Source: a bacterium (GTDB taxonomy: Bacteria; Patescibacteriota; Minisyncoccia; UBA6257; 2-01-FULL-56-20). Taken from it: a stretch of 14,765 nucleotides of DNA. The notes under the pieces are model-generated. The model was not told the DNA's origin and did no database searches. It saw nothing but the letters and a program-made list of their open reading frames with translations. The stretch is from positions 1-14,765 of the forward strand of contig JAKABL010000014.1 in assembly GCA_021801885.1 (NCBI GenBank). The letters are read 5' to 3'. The translations under genes and the position numbers were made by a program. Below, piece by piece: positions 1 to 6,779 of the stretch. Positions within the stretch are counted from its first letter, which is position 1. Every line of letters begins with the position of its first letter.

Positions 1-1099
1 AGGCATAGACCACGCCCGCTTTGAAACCTTCATTTTCGTAATCGACATCCGGCTCCAGGATCGGTGCACGAGTCCTCGCGCGCACCACGGTCGGATCATC
101 GAGATCGAGCAGCATCGCGCCAAGCTTGTAGCGGCCGGGGTCGCGTTCCTCGATCGCATGATAGAACACAAGCCAGCCGTCGTTGGTCTTGAGCGGCGGA
201 GGACCTACGCCGCGCACATAGCTGTCCCATGCCGCACGATTGGGCCGCACGGCACCGTTCGACGGCCGTTCGCTCTTGATCGTCTCCCCTTCTTCGAACT
301 CCAGAGAATCCCTGTATTCAATAAGCACCTTCGGCACGAGTCCGTGGAGAATGGCGAACTTGCCCCTGATCTTTTCCGGGAAAATGACCCAGTTCTTATG
401 GATCTCTCCGGGCGGTGAAATAAGCGCGGGCTTCCGCCAATTCCATCGCTTTTCCAGAAAATCATCGAGCGCGATCGATGAAAGTCCGATGCGCACGGAC
501 CCCCATCCATCGAACGCGGTGTAGGTAAGATAGACCCTGTCGTCGATCAGGGTGAGACGGGGATCTTCCGCGCCCCCATTCCATCCACCGCCCGAAAGAT
601 ATGCTCCTTCGGGAGGGGTCACGCGCCCTTCCTCGGGCACGGCGTCCTTCGTGACATGCGGTACGTATGCGGGGGCGTCATCGCGGTCGTCAAAGGTCAG
701 TCCGTCGCGCGAAGATGCATAGCCGAGCGCGGACACGTCATCGCCGCCTATGGCGCGATAGAGAAGGTGGATCCGCCGGTCGGCATAGACCGCGGCAGGA
801 TTGAACGTCGCTTTCATTTCCCACCAGTGATGGCCGCGCGGTTCGATGATCGGGTTGCCATCATGCCGTTCCAGATGACGCGGGAGCGAGGGCGCACCCG
901 AGGGAACGACCTTGGCCCTCCGCGCGACCGCCGCGCGCAGTGCGCGCCGTTTTGCGACACGTTCGATGAGCGATGCGATCGTTCCCTTTCCCGCGCCTCC
1001 GCTCCCTTTCCCGTCCGCAACAAAATCCTGCTTCGTTCCGCGAACGATGTTGCGTGACGCTCCCGAATCCTTTTTTGGGGAAATTTTTTTATGCGGCAT
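1..1099 (-). CDS. GH130 family glycoside phosphorylase (beta-mannoside type), C-terminus cut by window edge
   Basis: The minus strand is open from an ATG at 1099 to the left edge, giving 366 visible codons. GH130 enzymes phosphorolyse beta-mannosides to mannose-1-phosphate plus a shorter sugar, mostly in the cytoplasm. Family motifs appear in the usual order: LERHDGNPIIEPR, TFNPA, LLYRAIG, GYASSRDG, GGAEDPRLTLIDDRVYLTYTAF (AEDPR probably holds the proposed catalytic Asp), KNWVIFPEKI, GVGPPPLKTNDGW, YKLGAMLLDLDDP and finally YENEGFKAGVVYA. Probably only the last few dozen residues are missing. The first 75 or so residues are Lys/Arg- and Gly-rich, unlike the usual start just before LERH. ATG 1099 lies 50 nt downstream of a TATAAT and has no SD, so a later non-ATG start cannot be excluded. 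No signal peptide is visible. Substrate within the family cannot be told. Family call is firm, start is moderate. Confidence 0.9.
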   Translation of the reverse strand, partial: MPHKKISPKKDSGASRNIVRGTKQDFVADGKGSGGAGKGTIASLIERVAKRRALRAAVARRAKVVPSGAPSLPRHLERHDGNPIIEPRGHHWWEMKATFNPAAVYADRRIHLLYRAIGGDDVSALGYASSRDGLTFDDRDDAPAYVPHVTKDAVPEEGRVTPPEGAYLSGGGWNGGAEDPRLTLIDDRVYLTYTAFDGWGSVRIGLSSIALDDFLEKRWNWRKPALISPPGEIHKNWVIFPEKIRGKFAILHGLVPKVLIEYRDSLEFEEGETIKSERPSNGAVRPNRAAWDSYVRGVGPPPLKTNDGWLVFYHAIEERDPGRYKLGAMLLDLDDPTVVRARTRAPILEPDVDYENEGFKAGVVYA

Positions 1100-1149
1100 C
1101 GGAGTTGATGGGACACACCGAAACCACCGCAGAACGGACCTACAAAAAT

Positions 1150-1155
1150 ATTATA
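1150..1155 (-). promoter_or_regulatory. Probable -10 box of the GH130 gene, abutted by G-runs
   Basis: A perfect TATAAT lies on the minus strand in the 127-nt gap between the small DUF5666-like gene and the GH130 gene. It would start transcription near 1143 and leave a leader of about 45 nt. No TTGACA-like -35 is visible. The spacer and -35 area instead hold four G-runs (1185-1187, 1172-1175, 1161-1165, 1156-1159 on the minus strand). The rest of the gap shows no clear terminator. Confidence 0.5.
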
Positions 1156-1226
1156 CCCCTCCCCCTACACTCCCCTACGGATGGCCCTGTGGATAAACGA
1201 CCCCCTGTCCGGAGCGTCCATAGTGC

Positions 1227-1634
1227 CTAAAATCCGCCCGGGCCGCCGCCGATCCGGATGGCGGACGCCGTAACGCTTCCATCCGAGTTCTGCGTGCCCA
1301 CGATCGTCGCATTCGCACCTTGGGCGATCTGGGCGACCGGGATGGATTTCGGCTCCGTCACCGCGGTCGATGAGGAAAAGAACACCACCTCGGAATTGCC
1401 GTTCTGAAGCTGAAGCGTAAGGCTTGAACTTCCGATCGACGCAATCTGACCCGTCACCACACCTCCGCCGGCAACACCTCCGCGTGCAGCGAACGTCCTT
1501 GCGGAAGCACCGTTCGCGCCGCCCGCCGAAGTCCGCGCGGAAGCGCTCGCCATCCCCTTCCCCCAGAAGATCCCCGCGGTAAACGCGACGACCGCCACAA
1601 TAGCCCATACGATATGCATTGTATATTTTTTCAT
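1227..1634 (-). CDS. Small membrane-anchored DUF5666-like protein, last gene of exporter cassette
   Basis: The protein has 135 residues. A Lys-flanked hydrophobic segment at about residues 6-25 is a signal anchor or signal peptide, placing the rest outside the membrane. An Ala/Ser/Gly-rich linker follows. The second half (about 58-130) is a small beta-rich domain with the DUF5666-like pattern: VTGQIASI, TLQLQNG, an SSSTAV turn, then a VGTQNSDGSVTASAIRI ending. The tail is Gly-rich (GGGPGGF). The family's biochemical role is unknown. It lies 68 nt downstream of the MacB-type permease on the same strand, so it is probably co-transcribed with the exporter, and it resembles the domain encoded at 5637-6233 at the other end of the cassette. 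No SD is visible before ATG 1634. The ORF is secure; the family label is by pattern only. Confidence 0.75.
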   Translation of the reverse strand: MKKYTMHIVWAIVAVVAFTAGIFWGKGMASASARTSAGGANGASARTFAARGGVAGGGVVTGQIASIGSSSLTLQLQNGNSEVVFFSSSTAVTEPKSIPVAQIAQGANATIVGTQNSDGSVTASAIRIGGGPGGF

Positions 1635-1702
1635 GGATGATCTCTGTCAGTTCATTCTCTCGTTATGCGACCTTTCCCTGCGGCGGCCCCGTCGCGGATC
1701 TC

Positions 1703-2950
1703 TTATTCGTAGCGTAACGCCTCGATGGGATTCAATCCTGCCGCACGCCTCGCCGGATAATATCCGAAGATGATGCCGATGCCCGCCGACACACCGAATG
1801 CCAAGAGGATATACCCCCATGACACGCTCGTCGTAATGCCCGTAAAGAACGATATCCCGCGCGCGCCGATCCACCCGAAGATGACGCCGATCACGCCACC
1901 GGTGAAGGTGAGGAGGACCGATTCCGCGAGGAATTGGAGCGTGATGTCCTGACGCTTCGCCCCTATCGCTTTACGGAGACCGATCTCGCGGGTACGCTCC
2001 GTCACGGTTGTGAGCATCATATTCATGATGCCGATCCCTCCCACGAGCAACGAGATCGCGGCGATGGCGGCGAGAAGTGTGGTGAACGTGCCGGTGACGC
2101 TCGATGCCGTCGATACGATGCTCTCCTGGTTCAGCACGGTGAAATCGGCCTGTGTCGGATCTGCGATGTTGTGACGCTGGAGGAGCAGACTCGTCACATC
2201 GTTCTGCACCTGCGTCATGGACTGTTGTGTCGACGCTTCGATGTCGATCTCGGTGAGATAGCTCGTGCTTCCCAGGAGATAATGCTGCGCGGTCCCGAGC
2301 GGCACATAGATCATGTCGTCCTGATTATTGAATCCGCTGCCTCCTTTTGCCACCGTCACGCCGATCACCGTGAACTCGGTGCCCTTGATGTCGATCGTCT
2401 GCCCAATCGCCATCGCCGGAGTGGCGCTCGCATTCACGTTCGGCGCAAAAAGATCCTGGAGCACCGTCGGCCCGATCACGGCCACGGGATTAGAATCCGT
2501 CACGTCGGCATTTGTGAACCATGCGCCGTCCGCTACTTGGACGTTGCGCACCTGCATGTAAGCCGGCGTCGTCCCTATCACGTTCGTATTGGTATTGTTC
2601 GCCTTATACACCACCTGATAGCGCCCGCTGATCTCCGGAGCCACTGCGGCGACGTTCGCCACGCCGCTCTGGATCGCCGCCGCATCCGCAGGTGTGAGTG
2701 TCTCCGCGCTGCCTCCCGCGCCACGCACGAGCGATCCCGCAGTCGTCTGCGCGCCCGGCATGATCATGATCAGATTCGCGCCAAGCGAATCGATCCGCGC
2801 CTGGATCGCCGCCTGCGAACCCTGCCCCACCGCCACAAGCGCGATCACGGACGCGATACCGATCACGATGCCGAGGATCGTGAGTCCCGACCGCACCTTG
2901 TTCACCGTAAGGGCGCCGTAGGTCTCTTCAAAAAGATCTTGTGTGGTCAT
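1703..2950 (-). CDS. MacB-type ABC transporter permease (FtsX superfamily)
   Basis: This 415-residue permease has the MacB/LolC layout. A short cytoplasmic N-terminus leads to a first membrane helix at about residues 22-44 (SGLTILGIVIGIASVIALVA), then a large extracytoplasmic MacB_PCD domain to about residue 280, then three C-terminal helices of the FtsX domain. The loop after the second helix carries ERTREIGLRKAIGAKRQDI, a hallmark of this family that contacts the ATPase. Length is normal. It starts 24 nt after the ATPase stop codon with no SD, consistent with operon translation. MacB-type permeases move substrates such as peptides, drugs or lipoproteins by mechanotransmission rather than through a classical channel. 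The substrate here is unknown, and no outer-membrane partner is encoded in the window. Confidence 0.93.
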   Translation of the reverse strand: MTTQDLFEETYGALTVNKVRSGLTILGIVIGIASVIALVAVGQGSQAAIQARIDSLGANLIMIMPGAQTTAGSLVRGAGGSAETLTPADAAAIQSGVANVAAVAPEISGRYQVVYKANNTNTNVIGTTPAYMQVRNVQVADGAWFTNADVTDSNPVAVIGPTVLQDLFAPNVNASATPAMAIGQTIDIKGTEFTVIGVTVAKGGSGFNNQDDMIYVPLGTAQHYLLGSTSYLTEIDIEASTQQSMTQVQNDVTSLLLQRHNIADPTQADFTVLNQESIVSTASSVTGTFTTLLAAIAAISLLVGGIGIMNMMLTTVTERTREIGLRKAIGAKRQDITLQFLAESVLLTFTGGVIGVIFGWIGARGISFFTGITTSVSWGYILLAFGVSAGIGIIFGYYPARRAAGLNPIEALRYE

Positions 2951-2974
2951 ATATGCAATGGTGGCGGTTTCCGG

Positions 2975-3715
2975 TCATTTCCACTCTTGTTCCTCTTCTT
3001 CTTTTCCGGTCGCAATGCGTTTGTTGGGGTTCTTCTCGTCCGATACGATGGCGCCGTCACGGATGTGGATGATCCGGTCCGCGTGCTCGGCCACATACAA
3101 TTCGTGGGTGATAAGTACGACCGTCCTCCCGTGTCGCATATTAAGGTCCTGGAACGTGCGCAGTACCATTTCGCCCGTCCGCGAATCGAGATTTCCGGTG
3201 GGTTCGTCCGCGAGCACGAGCGCCGGATCGTTCACGAGCGATCGCGCGATCGCCACGCGCTGCATCATGCCCCCCGACAGCTGGTTCGAATGGTATCCCC
3301 GGAACGCCGCCGGGAACGCCGAATCGTCGAGTGCTTTTTCGGCGATCCGCTCGCGCGCCTCTTTCGGAACATTCGCATACATGAGTGGGAGCGCCACGTT
3401 CCTGAGGACCGAAGTTCGAGGGAGAAGATTGAACGCCTGGAATACAAACCCTATCTTTTCCCTTCGGATATCGGCAAGCTCCTCGTCCGAAAGCTTCGAC
3501 ACATCCCTGCCGTCGAGGAAATACCGTCCCGAGGTCGGCGTATCGAGCGCTCCCAGAATGTGCATGAGCGTTGACTTTCCCGATCCCGAAGGCCCCATGA
3601 TCGCGAGGAATTCCCCTTCGTCGACCGAAAACGTGACGCCTTTCAACACCTCGGTCACGGTGGCGCCGGTACCGTAGCTCTTTTTTATATTATTGCATTC
3701 GATGATCTTCTTCAT
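2975..3715 (-). CDS. ABC transporter ATP-binding protein (MacB/LolD type)
   Basis: This 246-residue ATPase has all motifs of the class: Walker A GPSGSGKST (residues 41-49), a Q-loop Gln at about 93, signature LSGGMMQRVAIAR (146-158), Walker B LVLADEP followed by TGNLD (166-177) and the H-loop His 204. It would energise the permease encoded just downstream, forming an A2B2 exporter with the adaptor encoded just upstream. The signature reads LSGGM rather than the usual LSGGQ or LSGGE of this subfamily; LSGGM is known in oligopeptide importers, so it is probably functional. The C-terminus is a charged tail (GKEEEEQEWK). The start ATG 3715 lies 60 nt after the adaptor's stop, without a convincing SD. 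Confidence 0.95.
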   Translation of the reverse strand: MKKIIECNNIKKSYGTGATVTEVLKGVTFSVDEGEFLAIMGPSGSGKSTLMHILGALDTPTSGRYFLDGRDVSKLSDEELADIRREKIGFVFQAFNLLPRTSVLRNVALPLMYANVPKEARERIAEKALDDSAFPAAFRGYHSNQLSGGMMQRVAIARSLVNDPALVLADEPTGNLDSRTGEMVLRTFQDLNMRHGRTVVLITHELYVAEHADRIIHIRDGAIVSDEKNPNKRIATGKEEEEQEWK

Positions 3716-3775
3716 GAGAAGTCAGCATATCCTCGCCATCCTTATTATTCCGTTATCTGCACACACTATTCCTCA

Positions 3776-5614
3776 CTACCCTCCCCCTCCACCGCGATTA
3801 AATACTCTTCCCCCTCCCCCTCCACCGCCGAGAAGTTGGAATGCGCTCCCTCCCGGAGCCGCACTGGCGGCCGATGCGCCCGATGACGATCGCACGGTCT
3901 GCGTGACGACCTGATCGCCCGCCGTAATGCCCGAGGTGATCTGCGTCATGGTGGTGTTCGCGATGCCTACGGTGACGGGAACCTCTTTGGTTCCCTGTGG
4001 AAGAGGGATACCGCCCGCACGACTCGCGGCAAGATCGCTCGTGGAAAGCGGTGCCGCTGGTTCAAGCACATAGCTCGTATTACCGGATGTCTGGATGGCC
4101 GCATTCGGCACCGCGATCACGTTGTTCGCCACGTTCGTCACGATGTTTGCCGAAACGCTCATACCCGGTTTTACACGCTGATCGGCAGGAGTGGAGGCAG
4201 GCTGAGAAAATCCTATCTGCACGTTAAAGCTCACCACGCCCTGGCTCACCGTCCCTACGGGATCGACCTCTACGACCGTGCCCGCGAGCGAAAGATTCGG
4301 TATCGCATCGAACGTAAGCGTCGCCTTATCACCCACCTGGACCTTCGCCGCATTGATCTCATTCAGCGTCACCTCCGCGACCTGCCCATCGCCCACCATG
4401 GTGATCGCCCCGGATCCCGGCATCTCTCCCACGGTCGCATTTATCGCGGAGACGGTGCCGGCGATGGGCGCCCGCACGGACGTATCGGCGAGATTCTGCT
4501 GCGCGGTCGCAAGATTGTTCTCGGCGGATTGTACCGCGATCTGCGCCGCCAAGAGCTGCGTCGGCGTGGGTCCCGCCACAAGTTCATTGAGCGTCGCGCT
4601 CGCCTGCGCAAGGGACGCCACGTCGTTCGCGTACGCATTCCTATCGTTCGCGATCCCCGTGATCGTGCCTTCCACCGAAGACGCTGTGCTCGCAATGGTA
4701 TTCGTATAGGTGGCGAAATTATTTTGCAAGGTCGTCGTGATCGCCGGAAGTGGCTTCGTACTGCTCGAATTCGAAGGATAGGTGTTCACAATGTAATTGA
4801 TGAAGTTGCTGCCTGCCTTCACCGCCGCACTCACCGTATTTGCCGTAGTGTACGTCTCGGCAAAGAGCGCATCGAGCGCCGCGGTGCCCGAAGTCTCGGA
4901 TGTGGCATGGTAATCCGCAAGCGCCTGCTGATAGGCCTTCGTGGCCGCCTGATACGACGACTGCACCTGATTATCGTATGGAAGCACGCTTGCCTGAAGA
5001 TAGCTCGGCATGAGCCCGACATACGCATCGGGATCGTTCTGGATCCTGCTCAGATCATTGCCTTCGACGAAGTTCTGAAGCCCCATCATTACCGTCTGAA
5101 GGTTCGCATACACGGTGCCGAGCCCCTGGAATCCATTCGCGTAATCCGATGCGACGGTCGTCGATGCGGTCGCGATATTCGCCGTACCTTCGCGCACCGC
5201 GTTCTGATCGGCGATGAGCGTGGAGGTGGTGATCTGCTGGAGCTCTTCGAGCGAAAGCTGCGCGTTTTCGACCGCGAGCTGATCGGCCTTCACGGCTTGC
5301 TCCTCGGTCGTGGGATCGAGCTGCATCAGAATCTGACCTTGCGCCACGTGCTGGCCCACGGTCACCGGAATGGCGGTGACCGTTTCGGTCACCTTCGGCG
5401 TCACATCGATCGTCGTACCGGCCTGGACCTGGCCGGTACCGGATACCGCCGCAACGATGGATCCCGTCGATGCCGCTTCGACCACATACTTCGTGACCAC
5501 GGGTGCCGCATGGGCATCGCGGTACCAATAATATCCTCCGGCCGCCACAAGCACTACGACGATCGCCGAAACGATCTTATGAAGACGGGCGTACCGCGCG
5601 ATCTTTCCGAACAT
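3776..5614 (-). CDS. MacA/HlyD-like membrane fusion protein with long hairpin insert and Gly-rich tail
   Basis: From ATG 5614 the product has 612 residues, clearly longer than typical MacA (about 370-400). A single N-terminal helix (about 13-31) anchors it, with the rest outside. Residues 40-105 hold the first half of the barrel-sandwich (lipoyl-like) domain (VSGTGQV, KVTETVTAIPVTVGQHVAQG). An Ala/Gln/Thr-rich alpha-helical hairpin of about 280 residues follows, then the second lipoyl half (DTSVRAPIAGTVSAIN), a beta-barrel domain (VGDKATLTFDAIPNLSLAGTV) and VPNAAI near the end. The tail is Gly-rich and encoded by a 17-nt direct repeat. The frame stays open to 5845, but that part overlaps the upstream gene and is Arg-rich shadow sequence, so 5614, 22 nt after the upstream stop, is chosen. 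It should link the permease to an extracytoplasmic partner or to the cell wall. Confidence 0.92.
   Translation of the reverse strand: MFGKIARYARLHKIVSAIVVVLVAAGGYYWYRDAHAAPVVTKYVVEAASTGSIVAAVSGTGQVQAGTTIDVTPKVTETVTAIPVTVGQHVAQGQILMQLDPTTEEQAVKADQLAVENAQLSLEELQQITTSTLIADQNAVREGTANIATASTTVASDYANGFQGLGTVYANLQTVMMGLQNFVEGNDLSRIQNDPDAYVGLMPSYLQASVLPYDNQVQSSYQAATKAYQQALADYHATSETSGTAALDALFAETYTTANTVSAAVKAGSNFINYIVNTYPSNSSSTKPLPAITTTLQNNFATYTNTIASTASSVEGTITGIANDRNAYANDVASLAQASATLNELVAGPTPTQLLAAQIAVQSAENNLATAQQNLADTSVRAPIAGTVSAINATVGEMPGSGAITMVGDGQVAEVTLNEINAAKVQVGDKATLTFDAIPNLSLAGTVVEVDPVGTVSQGVVSFNVQIGFSQPASTPADQRVKPGMSVSANIVTNVANNVIAVPNAAIQTSGNTSYVLEPAAPLSTSDLAASRAGGIPLPQGTKEVPVTVGIANTTMTQITSGITAGDQVVTQTVRSSSGASAASAAPGGSAFQLLGGGGGGGRVFNRGGGGG
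3779..3828. repeat. 17-nt in-frame direct repeat in the Gly-rich tail of the adaptor gene
   Basis: CCCTCCCCCTCCACCGC occurs at 3779-3795 and again at 3812-3828. The offset of 33 nt is a multiple of three, so both copies are read in the same frame and encode poly-Gly stretches. The last copy runs up to the stop codon. Recombination or slippage between copies would lengthen or shorten the tail by 11 codons without breaking the frame. Confidence 0.75.
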
Positions 5615-5636
5615 GGGAATAATGGTGATGATAATG

Positions 5637-6233
5637 TTATGACGACGTGGTGACGGGACCGCCCGGAATCGGTACGACACCTTGCGATGAAGGAATACGT
5701 GCGGGCGACACGGAAGTGCCCGCCGCGCCCGTGGTCGAGGAAGTCGATGAAGATGCCGATGGCGCGGAAAGGACCTGCGCGGAAGCGCGAGGGAAGATGC
5801 GTATGAAGCGGGCGTCGATCTGACCGTCCGCGTTCGGTTCGCCAATCACGATAATCCGCTCTCCGGGAACGATCGTCGCCACAGGCACGGTCTGATCGAA
5901 CTTCCTGATAATGGTCCCGCTGGCAACCACGATGGATTCTTCATTCCCATCGGCATTCTGCGCGACGATCGTCGAGCTTTGCGCGGCGATCACGATCCCC
6001 GTCATGCCGTGTCCGTTCATGAGAGGCTGACCGCCGAGCACCATGACCCCCAATGGCCCCCGTGCATGGCTTCCCACAAAATTATGGTAATAATCCTGTC
6101 CGAAGCGCGCGGCGAACACGCCTCGACGGTATCCGACAAGCATGCCCATACCAAAGAAGAGCAGTGCCGCGACCACACCACCAATGATCATCAGAACCAT
6201 ACGTATCCTTTTTCTGCCAAGAAAATTTCGCAT
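5637..6233 (-). CDS. Membrane-anchored DUF5666-like protein, upstream of the exporter genes
   Basis: The product has 198 residues from ATG 6233. A basic N-terminus (MRNFLGRKRIR) precedes one hydrophobic segment (about residues 11-34), so the remainder lies outside the membrane. Residues 75-150 form a DUF5666-like beta domain: MTGIVIAAQSSTIVAQNADG, VASGTIIRK, VPGERIIVIGEPNADGQID, ARFIRIF. This closely parallels the smaller protein encoded at 1227-1634. A Ser/Thr/Ala/Pro-rich low-complexity tail follows. An alternative TTG start at 6263 would add ten residues and overlap the preceding gene's stop codon as TTGA, a typical coupling arrangement. Neither start has an SD. The gene ends 22 nt before the adaptor gene, so it is surely in the same operon. 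The function of the domain is not known. Confidence 0.78.
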   Translation of the reverse strand: MRNFLGRKRIRMVLMIIGGVVAALLFFGMGMLVGYRRGVFAARFGQDYYHNFVGSHARGPLGVMVLGGQPLMNGHGMTGIVIAAQSSTIVAQNADGNEESIVVASGTIIRKFDQTVPVATIVPGERIIVIGEPNADGQIDARFIRIFPRASAQVLSAPSASSSTSSTTGAAGTSVSPARIPSSQGVVPIPGGPVTTSS

Positions 6234-6259
6234 ATTTATGGAGTGGGACTTGGAATGCG

Positions 6260-6673
6260 TCAATGGGGAAGGGAATGCCGGCGACGTCCGGCGAGGGAAA
6301 GTTCATCGAACATCGCCGCAGTCGACCATACCGCGAGCCCCGCTCCCACAAGCATGATGATGCTCGAAAAGACGGGAAACGCCTCGAGCATCGAAAAAAT
6401 GAAATCGGGGAGATTTGCGACCGTGACCGAAAAATCGGAAAAAAGAAGCGAGCCGAACTGCAGGAATCCGGTTTCTCCTATGGCAGTGCGGAAATCGCCG
6501 AATCCGATCGCGATAAGCACGACCGATATGCCGAACACGCACGCCGTTACCCCGATCTTCACGATCAAGAGATTCCGCTCGCGCTGTTCAATGCGGTGCA
6601 TAATGGCCTCGGCAAGTCCTGCCGGAGGTTCCGGGGCATCATGCTCCTTGAAAAATCGCTCGTAATTATCCAT
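6260..6673 (-). CDS. Putative membrane anti-sigma factor
   Basis: This 137-residue protein has a charged cytoplasmic N-terminus (about 1-36) containing PPAGLAEAIMHRIEQRER, a segment style often seen at the start of anti-sigma-like proteins of ECF loci. Hydrophobic segments follow at about residues 37-60 and 98-122, with a less certain one between. It has no HxxxCxxC motif, so it is not a zinc-binding anti-sigma factor. The role is inferred mainly from its position as the first gene after the ECF sigma gene and from its topology; a general membrane protein is the alternative. Its TGA stop overlaps the possible TTG start of the next gene, suggesting translational coupling. ATG 6673 has no SD of its own, but a five-codon ORF with a strong SD ends 6 nt upstream. 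Confidence 0.6.
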   Translation of the reverse strand: MDNYERFFKEHDAPEPPAGLAEAIMHRIEQRERNLLIVKIGVTACVFGISVVLIAIGFGDFRTAIGETGFLQFGSLLFSDFSVTVANLPDFIFSMLEAFPVFSSIIMLVGAGLAVWSTAAMFDELSLAGRRRHSLPH

Positions 6674-6679
6674 GCGTTC

Positions 6680-6697
6680 TCAAAGGCCATCCCCCAT
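6680..6697 (-). other. Five-codon leader ORF with a strong SD, just before the anti-sigma gene
   Basis: On the minus strand AAGGAG (6711-6706) sits 8 nt before ATG 6697, the best SD-start pair seen in the window. The frame reads Met-Gly-Asp-Gly-Leu and stops at TGA (6682-6680). Six nucleotides later ATG 6673 begins the putative anti-sigma gene in the same frame. This would let terminating ribosomes reinitiate on the main gene. Chance occurrence cannot be excluded. Confidence 0.4.
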
Positions 6698-6779
6698 CGG
6701 AATGACTCCTTTGCTTCAATATACGAATCCACCCGGCATTTTGGGTGCGATGAATGCGGCCGAGGCCGCGCTTACCGTG

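Noticed and set aside
656..1057. 133-codon plus-strand frame near the left edge
   Set aside because: It is antisense to the GH130 gene, whose conserved motifs run through this whole stretch on the minus strand.
1934..3574. 546-codon open frame on the plus strand
   Set aside because: Antisense to the MacB-type permease and ATPase genes; the product is Arg/His-rich and low in hydrophobic residues, with no family pattern.
4529..5653. 374-codon open frame on the plus strand
   Set aside because: Antisense to the adaptor gene; composition is dominated by Arg, Gly and His and shows no domain.
5615..5845. N-terminal extension of the adaptor up to 5845
   Set aside because: The added 77 residues are Arg/Pro-rich and overlap the coding sequence of the DUF5666-like gene in another frame. 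The natural start with basic residues before the anchor helix is at 5614.
6680..6697. Reading TGA as glycine (code 25), which would extend the anti-sigma protein upstream
   Set aside because: TGA ends several well-aligned genes here (secA, PEBP, sigma factor) at the expected C-termini, so it acts as a stop.
6748..6770. GC-rich palindrome after the sigma gene as an intrinsic terminator
   Set aside because: The inverted repeat (GCGGC/GCCGC around 4 nt) is short and no T-tract follows on the minus strand, so termination between the sigma and anti-sigma genes is not supported.
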